DNA of 64,000 nt from assembly GCA_025531455.1 (NCBI GenBank), contig JAMYHL010000010.1, positions 868,001 through 932,000 of the forward strand. Reading direction: 5' to 3'. How positions within the stretch are numbered: the stretch's first letter is position 1; every line of letters starts with the position of its first letter. This document shows positions 48,201-56,281 of the stretch, piece after piece. The notes below the pieces were generated by a model. The model searched no databases, was not told where the DNA came from, and saw nothing but the letters and a program-made list of their open reading frames with translations. The translations under genes and the position numbers were made by a program. The DNA is from Apiotrichum sp. Y4204. Its lineage: Eukaryota; Basidiomycota; Tremellomycetes; Trichosporonales; Trichosporonaceae.

Positions 48201-48968
48201 TGACTGCAACTTGTATCCCTGTGGACCTGACCCAGAAAGTCCTTTGCGTACGTTCACCCACTACGGTGCCCTGGAAGGTGGCATCTGGGACTCTGGTCGG
48301 TCCCCACTGATTCACACGCCTCCCCACTGTCAACTGTACCTCACGGATCATAGCATTCTCAAAGTCTGTAGCCGTCCCCGGAATCTTCCCGTGATCATCC
48401 GAGTGTGCCTGATAATGGTTGCAGGAGACGGCCACCCCGCTGGGCCGCTAATCAGTCATGGGGCCAACGGCAAAGGCACCTCGGTCCCTCGTCTTGCAAG
48501 CATTCACCCAAGAGTGTGAGAACGTATTCTCATGGCATGTTTTTATTTCATTCTCCGTCATCAACAGAACTTTGCCATTGTTCTTGACCATGCCTTGACG
48601 ACAGCGACGTGGGAGCCACAAAGCACCTTAAACCAGAAAAAGAAGTGAGCGAGCATCTTTACCACGGCTCGCAATCAGTGGTACCTGTCAAACGGTCCCG
48701 CCAAGCTGTGTCTGCGCGGAATGAGTTAGAAAGCTGTATGTTACAAACATCCATAGAGAGATATCAGGCATAGGTATCTGAATCTAAAACAGGGAGACTT
48801 TGTCGCCGGGGCGTTGCGTCACGCATCCCTGTGGTTTATAGCGGCAGTCATCGGCGTTTTGCAAGCGATGTTGGTCGGTGCTCCTCTACGCCACGAGTCT
48901 CGGTGGCCGTACTTCAGCCCCATCGTTTTTGCTGGGTCGGAAGGTGCAAGGACATATTCGGCCGCAAG

Positions 48969-49082
48969 TTACTCCTGCATCTGCTTGCGGTTAACGGCGA
49001 CAAAGTGGTACGCGACGATAAGGACCATGGCAGCGACGCCAAGGCCGTTTGAGATATCCGTAAGGGTACCGTCCGAGATCAT
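48969..49082 (-). CDS. OST4: Oligosaccharyltransferase subunit Ost4
   Basis: A single 37-residue reading frame starting MISDGTLTDISNGLG and ending RKQMQE. Ost4 proteins are 35-40 residues with one membrane helix; here it is the segment from about residue 13 to 31 (contains AMVLIVAYHFVAVN), which aligns with the family pattern GVxxMLLIVLYHYVAVN. Ost4 stabilises the Stt3-Ost3/6 part of the oligosaccharyltransferase in the ER membrane, which N-glycosylates nascent proteins. Two well-formed introns lie in the presumed leader, at 49251-49208 and 49191-49127 on the minus strand (GTGAGT...TTGCAG and GTGCGT...CTTCAG, each with a CTGAC branch). The gene is easily missed because it is so short. Confidence 0.88.
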   Translation of the reverse strand: MISDGTLTDISNGLGVAAMVLIVAYHFVAVNRKQMQE

Positions 49083-49734
49083 GGTGCGGATAGACGTTCA
49101 CGCTGTGGGATGGGCCGGTAACAGAGCTGAAGAGTCAGTACGCCCCTTCTGTGGGCACAAAAGCTACTTTGCGCGGAGAATCGATACGCACGACTCAATA
49201 CGAGAGGCTGCAAGTCAGCAACCATGCGATAGGGGCCGTTCTAATACTCACATCTTCAGAGTGGGTTATGCGGATGGGAATCAATGTTGACCCGAGGATG
49301 TCATTGAAGTGTTCGAAGGTGTCGGCGTCACCAACATCATCAGACGCGCTGCCTCCGTGCGACACGTTGTCGTGGTTGATTTCGCAACATCATCCCCCCA
49401 CTTAAGTGAGATGGATAGAGGGATATAGGGATATAGGGATAATCCGCAAAACGCGTTTTGCACGCGGAAGTGCGTCATAGCACATGCGCACATTGGCACA
49501 AGGACCCCATCCACGCCATAGTACCACAGTGCGCTGTCACAACGTCACAATTGACACCTGCAACTGTTCGTTCCACCATTTCTGTTGCGTTTCCTCATCC
49601 TTAGCTCTCCCTCGAGTCCCATCATTTCAGGTTGTACTCGGTTTTCGCTTGACTTTCTGTTGTTACTTCCTTCAACTTCCGTCACAATACGCTCCCAACT
49701 TTTTGCGTTCGCCGCGGTGACGCTCACCTTCGCG
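49083..49734. promoter_or_regulatory. Divergent leader/promoter region, OST4 and small ORF
   Basis: 652 nt between two divergent starts. The OST4 side contains two leader introns (49127-49191, 49208-49251). A short tandem repeat GGATATA occurs at 49420-49441. The plus-strand side (49560-49730) is pyrimidine-rich, like a fungal core promoter or leader. Confidence 0.5.
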
Positions 49735-50010
49735 ATGGCCCTCAATCTCCAACAAGGACACACTTACTTCCGGATCACATCGTCGTCGCCGAAACAGCTG
49801 GATCTTCCTCAGGGCTTCCAGTACGTCGGCAAAGTAGGTGAACTGGACGATGAGCACGTTTTCGAAGTCACGGTCGATGGCCAGCCAGTCGATCCTGCTG
49901 GAAGCGTATGGGCAACGAATGGACCGAACGTCATGAAGCAGCTGGAAGGGAGTGGCCTCAAGACGGAGCTTCTTGTCCACAAGCAGCGGGCAAAGAGAGA
50001 TGAGTTTTAG
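49735..50010 (+). CDS. Small hypothetical protein, 91 residues
   Basis: Unrecognised. The frame starts MALNLQQGHTYFRI and ends HKQRAKRDEF, 91 residues, no intron needed, no signal peptide or membrane helix. It shows balanced composition, a mix of beta-like segments (TYFRITSSS, QYVGKVGEL, HVFEVTVDG) and a charged C-terminus, and a CT-rich leader just upstream, which argue for a real gene. The pattern of an EVTVDG strand and a GLKTELL strand suggests a small beta-rich fold, but I have no family for it. The frame is open upstream to 49585 without an ATG, so an upstream exon is possible. Confidence 0.55.
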   Translation: MALNLQQGHTYFRITSSSPKQLDLPQGFQYVGKVGELDDEHVFEVTVDGQPVDPAGSVWATNGPNVMKQLEGSGLKTELLVHKQRAKRDEF

Positions 50011-50601
50011 GTGTGTTAGACTTCTGGACGCTATCGCCGTTGACATTGGCCGTTCGCTAACCAGTATTAGGTATGACATGGCCTGAGTGATTGAGAAGCT
50101 CTGCCGTGATTGTATACCCCACTGCTACCCAGCAGGCCTTGCATGTGGACAGTTGTTGTCAAGCGTGGTACCTCTCATGGGTTGATACTACTGCTCTGTG
50201 TGCTGTCACACTGATGTACTGACAGGTGTTCCCTTGCGCGCTTCACCAGGTCGGCCGCTGCTTACCTTGGATTCTAATCGCCCAAATCGAGCTTCCGCAG
50301 GCCCAGGGTACGATTGTAAGCAGGTGAAGTCGGTTGATGCGTTACTGTGTGACAGATGGGCCGCGCTCTCGACCAACACGTCTTAGACTATCAAGGGCAG
50401 TGCGGCGCACTCCTTGGTTTCCAATCTTCCTTGCGGCCCTGCCGATTCCCTAGGCCCTCTGGGGACCTATTTTCCTTACCCCGCATCTTGTCGAGCCAGC
50501 AGCTCTTGTTTTCCCTCTGCTCACCACTGTTCATTGCGTGACTGCCACCTCGCGGGAAACCTCGGCCGACGCGATCAGCCAGTCCGATCGAATCAGGCAT
50601 C
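50011..50601. other. Intergenic, no gene seen
   Basis: 591 nt between the small ORF and tRNA-Ile. It begins with a possible 3' UTR of the small ORF containing an intron-like element (GTGTGT at 50010 to CTAACCAGTATTAG at 50070). Nothing else recognised. Confidence 0.45.
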
Positions 50602-50693
50602 GGCCGCTTAGCTCAGTTGGTTAGAGCATCGTACTAATACGCAGACGCGTGTCGGTTATGCGGGGGTCGGCAGTTCGAGCCTGTCAGTGGTCA
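50602..50693 (+). tRNA. tRNA-Ile(AAT) with intron
   Basis: Full cloverleaf: acceptor GGCCGCT/AGTGGTC (602-608 with 686-692, offsets from 50000), D-arm GCTC/GAGC around AGTTGGTTA, anticodon stem TCGTA/TGCGG, loop C-T-A-A-T-A...A with anticodon AAT at 50636-50638, variable loop GGGTC, T-arm GGCAG-TTCGAGC-CTGTC, discriminator A at 50693. An 18-nt intron (50640-50657) sits at the canonical place one base 3' of the anticodon. A TTTTT Pol III terminator follows at 50712-50716. Confidence 0.93.
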
Positions 50694-50711
50694 CGGGGCA
50701 CAAGCCCTTCC

Positions 50712-50716
50712 TTTTT
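50712..50716 (+). terminator. Pol III terminator of tRNA-Ile
   Basis: TTTTT 19 nt downstream of the mature tRNA-Ile 3' end, a standard RNA polymerase III stop. Confidence 0.7.
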
Positions 50717-51216
50717 CACCTCCATTGCAGGTGGGGAAATGAATGGACTCGATTGAGCGTACGGGAGACACGCAGGAGCATATGGGTATGACATTGGGAC
50801 GGGTGGTAATGATAGTTGAATGATGACAAAATGGAAATGTCGAGTTTTGGCCCTTCTTCCCTTCTGCCCCCACTGAGAACGGGTTGGGATAATCACTGTG
50901 GGCATCATGTTATTAACATCTTCGACCTCCTTGCACGCCTTGCACGGTTATAAGAACAGTATAGCGTCAAGTAAATCGGCAGCATAACAATCAGCATGAT
51001 GAATTGGACTGGCCTTTCCGCTTACTGCCTTGTGCCCAGCGGCGAAACTTTCAACTGCCCTCTTCACAGGAAAGGTATGCACAACCCGACGCGTATCGTC
51101 ACCACGCGCATGTCTTGAATCGATCTAGGAAAACGCGACAGGAGACACTAACGTAGAGTGAGTAAACCACAACACGACAGTTACTGAAACATAAGAAAAG
51201 ATATATCAATAAACGG

Positions 51217-51247
<31 letters not shown>

Positions 51248-51434
51248 GGAAGAGAAGAGAGGTGGCGAACATTCTCGCACCTCATCGTTAAGGAGACCGC
51301 AACTCTTGCGCTACCTTGGACTGCCAGTGTACTGGAATCAGTTTTGATTGCAAGCTGGACAGGGCAACATTCCTTCGACGACGAGGACGGCGGAACATGG
51401 TTCATTCCATATACATCCTGGGGGCTTCGTCCAC
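50717..51434. other. Intergenic with poly-A run
   Basis: No gene seen. It contains a run of 30 adenines at 51217-51246, preceded by an AT-rich stretch. The run could be a retroposed poly-A tail, but no source sequence or target duplication is evident. Confidence 0.5.
51217..51246 (+). repeat. Poly-A run of 30
   Basis: Thirty consecutive adenines in the gap between tRNA-Ile and the tRNA-like locus. Confidence 0.9.
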
Positions 51435-51523
51435 ACTGTGGTATGCAAGTGGTCAAGCAATCGGTCTTATGCTGTAAGATCCGACGGGGAAACCCACCGC
51501 GCGTTCGAGTCGCGCCCACAGTA
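51435..51523 (+). tRNA. Class II tRNA-like gene, possibly tRNA-Ser(GCT)
   Basis: Acceptor arms ACTGTGG (51435-51441) and CCACAGT (51516-51522) pair in all seven positions, with discriminator A at 51523. The T-arm GCGCG-TTCGAGT-CGCGC pairs five of five and abuts the acceptor exactly as in a tRNA, and has a perfect B-box. A long variable arm (CGGGGAAACCC) marks class II. The D-loop AAGTGGTCAA is Ser-like. The anticodon arm is odd: the best 5-bp stem GTCTT/AAGAT leaves loop ATGCTGT, anticodon GCT (Ser), but the D-side is then about 3 nt too long. TTTTT follows at 51557-51561. It may be a functional tRNA-Ser, an intron-bearing tRNA or a pseudogene. Confidence 0.55.
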
Positions 51524-52189
51524 GGCTGGCGCTGCAGAGGCGGCGCAGTGTGTTCCTTTTTGGGAGGTGAGGTTCGTTGTGACCGTGGGAGCGGATCGAG
51601 CGGAGGGACGGGACCGGGCGCTGATGGAAACGGACGACATTCGTCTTGTTAGCGTTTTGCAAGCGCACGGCCCGGCACGCGGGCGGGCAAGTCAGTAGTG
51701 CCGGGGCCGTAACAGTCGATGACCTCGATGAAGTACGGTACATCAGTGGAGCGAGGGGACAGTTGTGTGCCACGACGGGACCCTCGGCAACCCCTCTGCA
51801 GCAGACAAGGGGACGCATGATGTCAAGGCGTAAGTTGACAACCAAGAAACAGGTTACATTCGGCACTGTGAATGGACACCATCTGCAAATGCGCGAGATA
51901 CGATGCCGGATGGTCCATACAGAGACGCAACGCGGACCCGCGAAGTTGGTCTCTCGGCCATTGATAGGGTATGGATCTACTTCGTTACAAAGGAGGGTTC
52001 GTTTTTCAGACTACGCATGGGAACTCGTTGAATGTTGGTGGTGGCGATGATCGATGAGAAAGATGAAGCTAAGAGGACGGCGCGTCGGGCACCAGCTACT
52101 CCGGGGTGACGTGGAGCATGGTCGCTGCAGGATCACATGCTGTAGAGGCCGCCGAGGCAGATAGCAGGATGGCGCCATCAATAGCCAGC
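51524..52189. other. Intergenic, no gene seen
   Basis: 666 nt between the tRNA-like gene and the stop of the aminopeptidase gene. Contains a probable Pol III terminator at 51557-51561. Short frames show no domain. Confidence 0.45.
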
Positions 52190-53663
52190 TTACTTGCTCG
52201 CACTGAGCTCGACCGCAAACGCGATCGCAAGCTTGGAGAACTCGCGCATGTGAGTGAACGAAAACTCGGGGTGGTCGATCGTGTCGCTGGTCGAGTGGAT
52301 GTTCTTGTTCGAGTCCTCAAACGTCGACTCAATCGCGAAAGCAGACTGGTAGCCAGCCTTGGTGAACGAAGCGTGGTCCGAGCAGGAGTAGCCGCACTTT
52401 GTCTTGACAGGAGGAATGGCAAGGTACCTCTCAACGAGCTTGTAGAGGAAGTCGGTGAGGTCGGGGTCAACGTAGTCCTGGATGATGCCAACAGACTCCT
52501 TGGTGCCCTGCTTGACCCAAGCCGTCATGTCCATCTGAAGCATGGCCTTGACCTTGACACCCTTGTCCTCGTACGACTTTGCAACAGCCTGCGAACCAAG
52601 AAGACCGCCCTCTTCGGCCGAGAAGAAGTGGAACTCGACAGGCGCCGGGGATGTGAAGTTGGCATGGACGAGGGCACGGAACGCCTCAAGTGCCGAGGTG
52701 GTTCCCGAGCCATCGTCATCCGCGCCAGGAGCAGGGAGGAAGGGCCATGTGTTGGTCGAATCCTGGTGGCTACCAACGATCGTCACAGGGTCGTGCTCCG
52801 AACCCGAGGTGGGGAAGCGCGCGATGATCGAGTTCTGGCCCCAAGAGTGTTCAAACTCGGTGATCTTAATGTCCGTTCCGTATGCGATCTCCCGAAGCTT
52901 AGCCAAAAGGAACTTCTGAGACTCGCGGCCAGTGTCCGAACGGTAGTGCCTTGTGCGGAACGAAGTAAACTTCTGAAGGAACGTTTTCATGTGCTCGACG
53001 CTCAGCGTCTTGAACATGGGCTTGATGGTGCTCGACTGCTTGCCAGGCTTAGGATAAGCTGCGAGGAATGGTCAGTACAGTCCATTAGACATCCACAGCC
53101 AATGTGCTATCTTCCCCGTTCATACTCACAATACTTGACATTCGAACCGCCAGGCGCGAGGAAGCTCGTGATTCCCAGTGTCGGAGTGTCAGTGCTACGG
53201 CAGAGTCAGTAATCTACTTTGGGTGTTGGTGTCGTCACGCCACCATTCCCATTTGGGAGTCATAGCGCATTGCACGATCATGTCAACGTGCAGCGCTCAG
53301 GCGCTCAGACCCGTACAGAGGCGGGGTCTACTCACATGTCCATGAAGCGCCGCCCGGCGGCCTTGGCCTGGATCTTCTCCTTTTCAGAAATCCATCTGTG
53401 AAAGCGTCAGAATAGTTGCGCTACCTCTGCGTGCAGCCGGACAATGCTCACCGAGGCGGCTCGTCCTCTGCGAACTGGACAAGACGGAGCTCGTTGAGGT
53501 CGATATCTAGGATAAAGTCGGTCTGAGCCGAGGCATCCGGTGCGGGTTTGCCGCTGGATCCACCAAACACCGCCTGGCTGCCGTCATTTGCCTGCACTAC
53601 CAGAGGCGAGGTGGGAACGGCAGAGGCGAGGAGCGGGAGGGTAAGGAGCGTGGCGAGATGCAT
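52190..53663 (-). CDS. Secreted M28-family leucine aminopeptidase
   Basis: Four exons: 53663-53452, 53395-53336, 53194-53130 and 53058-52190, giving 401 residues. M28E aminopeptidases are two-zinc enzymes released to digest peptides outside the cell. Seen: a signal peptide (MHLATLLTLPLLASAVP, cut probably after about residue 15-17), a propeptide to about 100, then the catalytic domain with VGSHQDSTN (His ligand), PAPGADDDGSGT (bridging Asp), SAEEGGLLGS (catalytic Glu and Glu ligand), QMDMTAW (Asp ligand) and IHSTSDTIDHPEF (last His). A Cys pair in CGYSCSDH matches the disulfide of secreted fungal LAPs. All ligands are present, so it should be active. Outer introns up to 141 nt are longer than usual here. 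Confidence 0.9.
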
Positions 53664-54403
53664 GGCGTGTGTCGAGAATGGAGTGGTGAGGACGAGGGTG
53701 AGAGTGATGCAGACAGATGGGGGATTGAATGTGGGACTGCAAGAGATGCAGAGGAGGAACGAGTGTGCAGAGGCAAGGCGGAAAGCAGAAACACATCCAG
53801 GGTGGGACCATCTGGATACCCGCCCATACCGTACCAGTATGCTACAGTCACTTGTGTGCTATACAGGGCGTTTTTGGCTGTGGGCCGCGCGGGTGCCCGT
53901 GATCTGGGAGCTGGGAGGGGGCACTGAGGTGGGTGGGGTGGGGGTGGCGTGCGGAGATGACCCTGAGCGCTGAGACCAGAGCAGCGCGGGACTATGCTCT
54001 CCGCATACACCCAATTCACCGCATTCACACTTGATCGACTATGCACCATGACATAAACGGAGTGCGCAATGCGGAGATGCCCTGTTTAGGCACACAGATC
54101 CATCATCTCGGATCACACATGTGCAGTCTCCAGCCGGAGCATACGACATCCTGGACATAAGAAGCGAAATGTCCCATGATCAGTCGTCGTCCAGTCTCAA
54201 CGGATGACCATTGTTATAATCTTCAGCACGATCTGTTTGTCTTCAGATCCTCTGGAACACAGGTACCCTGTTGTCACTAGGTCGCTGATGAGACATGAAG
54301 AGAGGATCATCGAGTCAGACGGCCTTGCGATGTTTCGCCATGGCGTGGGGCAATCCAACTGCTGTAGATGGTGGCCATGATGAGGCGACCTCATTTACAA
54401 GCA
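53664..54403. other. Aminopeptidase upstream region
   Basis: 740 nt. CT-rich on the minus strand near the aminopeptidase start (53670-53810), consistent with its promoter and leader. No gene seen. Confidence 0.45.
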
Positions 54404-55503
54404 TCACATGTATGACCGCTCTACACCAAAAGTCTACATACATTACACTTGACAGTGCCTGTTGGTACTCACCTAGACCTTTGTCTTTTTTGCGTCCTGG
54501 CTGTCAGTCAAGGCTTTGACAGTGAACTTACAGGAACATCTTCACCGTTCACAGGCTTGCCAAACTTTTCGGCACGTTTCCTCTTCTTCTCCTCTTCCTC
54601 CGCCAACTTCTGTGCCATCTCACTGCGATGTCAGCACATAAGCCTCGATGCACGAGTGATCAATTTGCTCACGGTGTCATTTCTGCGGGCTCGGCCTTTG
54701 TTGCAGCAGGAGTAGACGCGATGGGAGCAACAGCAGGTGTTGTCTTCTTCTCGACCACACCAAACTTCGCAGCGCGCCGTGCCAGAACTTCGTCCGAAAT
54801 ACCGAGGGAAACGCTCTTGTCGATGGCTCCCGGTTTCTCCTTTTTGGTCTTGTCGACAGAGACGCTGACAGCGGCCTCTTCAGGCTTGGGCTTTGTGGGC
54901 TTGGGCGGGTTCCATGGCATTCCGAAACGTTCAGCACGCGCCTTTTGCTTCTTTTGTTCATCGGTGAGCTCGATCTCAGGCTCGGCATTCGCCTGGGAGT
55001 TAGCCCATTGTCTCTTATGACCCGGAAAACATACCTCGCCACTGGCAGTAGAATCAGGAACAGGTTGAGATGTGAGAGAAGCGTCAGCTGCGGTGGAAGT
55101 TGCAACAGCGGCGGCAGGAGGGATAGAAAGGGTCGGGGCTGCCGCAGCGTCCGCGACAGGCGCAGTGGCAGCAGGTGCAGCACCTGCAGGCGCAGCTGTG
55201 GAAGGAGGGGCGTCGGCGGTCGGAGCCAATGCTGTGGCAGCAGGCTCATTGGGAACGTCCACCTGCAAGTCAGTCGCCGTTGCGTCATGACCCGTCTTCG
55301 TTGTACTCACAGACTGCTCGCTGGGAACGTCCTCGCCCGTCACGCCGGCATCAACGAGGCGCTGAATGAGATCGTCCTTCTTTCCAGATTGGGGGAGCCC
55401 ATGTTTCGACAAAAGCTCTTTGAGCTCCGTTACTTTGAGCTTTTGGCTGGAGTCAGGCCCGTTCTCGGATCACGGTGTGCCTGGATACTCACAGAGAGGT
55501 CAT
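54404..55503 (-). CDS. THO1: SAP-domain RNA-export protein, SARNP/THO1 type
   Basis: Seven exons: 55503-55493, 55446-55311, 55262-55035, 54992-54673, 54622-54532, 54500-54473 and 54420-54404, giving 276 residues. SARNP (CIP29) and yeast Tho1 bind nucleic acid and help assemble export-ready mRNPs. Seen: a SAP domain at the N-terminus (about 5-40: VTELKELLSKHGLPQSGKKDDLI), an Ala/Pro-rich linker, then repeated short helical motifs of the RAERFG/RRAAKFG/KRAEKFG type, the signature of this family, that bind the DEAD-box export helicase in other species. The first exon has 11 nt and the last 17 nt; the last splice junction is the least certain part, since reading on from 54472 would give a different C-terminus. 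Confidence 0.82.
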
Positions 55504-56281
55504 ATTGAAAGAGAACGTTGAAGGCCCAACAAATGGTGGAGGATTTTCAGTGAGGTAGTAAGGGCAATAGTTGTTCAATGGATGGTGAGGGGGTTGACGA
55601 GGGATAACTTTGTCAAAGAATGGAACAAAGGAAATGATGATGGAGTGGACGACAACAACACGCCAGGACGGTCTCCGACGGCATTGCGCCTCGCAGTGAC
55701 AGTGAACACAACAGTCCATTATCACGTGACCATGAGGTTCAGACGAGCGCACGAGCACCTAACCTGGCTTAGGCGTGCGAAGAATAAGCTGCCTGGTTCT
55801 ATTAGGTCTGCGTCCCCGTTAGGCCCTGCCGACCAGCCAAGGCCCACCAAAAGGGGCTCGTTTGTTTTTAGTTACACATCATTTTGTTGCCCCGTCTTTG
55901 TTGACGTCCATCCCCTTTGCCTCGACCCCGGCACCATCGACAATAACAACAACAACGGCCAGGACAACGATCGCGCGGACAAAGACAGCCTCACCAGCGC
56001 GCAAGCATCGTCGAAACGCAGAATTTAGGACAAAAATATTCCTCGCCATACTGCCCTCGGCCGCTGACTCAACACGTCTTCTTCGCATCTTTACGTGTGA
56101 GGCAAGCCTGTCACTGTACGTGTTCGCTTTGCTCCACTTGGTCACCAGACGTGGTGTGCTATCATCCATCCATCCATCCACGTTCTGCATGATACAGCAT
56201 ATGGAGCTCGCAGCATTCAACTTTTACTGACGCTCTAGGGTCAAAGGTGCGCAGCAGAAGCAGCGGCCAACACACTTCACA
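55504..56281. promoter_or_regulatory. Divergent promoter region, SARNP and bZIP-GATA gene
   Basis: 778 nt between two divergent starts. Contains CAATAACAACAACAACG near 55940, a run of CATC repeats at 56162-56178, and CACGTGACC at 55724-55732. No gene seen. Confidence 0.45.

Larger units (their letters stand above)
36820..48968. other. 12-kb stretch without a recognisable gene
   Basis: I read all frames here and found none with a domain, convincing splice structure or codon character; the longest minus-strand frames at 37868-39728 are low complexity. The first 2-3 kb probably include leader and promoter of the transcription factor: a well-formed intron (GTGAGT...GCTGACAG) sits at 37720-37671 on the minus strand. 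Base composition from about 41 kb on looks closer to even than in the genic parts. It could be a very long intergenic region, a decayed repeat cluster or a regional centromere; I cannot decide from sequence alone. Confidence 0.6.

Noticed and set aside
48058..48519. Frames of about 125-140 codons on both strands left of OST4
   Set aside because: No domain, no codon character, no splice signals; open frames of this length occur by chance in GC-rich DNA.
49252..49400. Possible coding exon upstream of OST4 on the minus strand, since one frame is open and acidic
   Set aside because: It has no start codon in that frame, meets a stop upstream, and does not join to OST4 in frame; a leader exon fits better.
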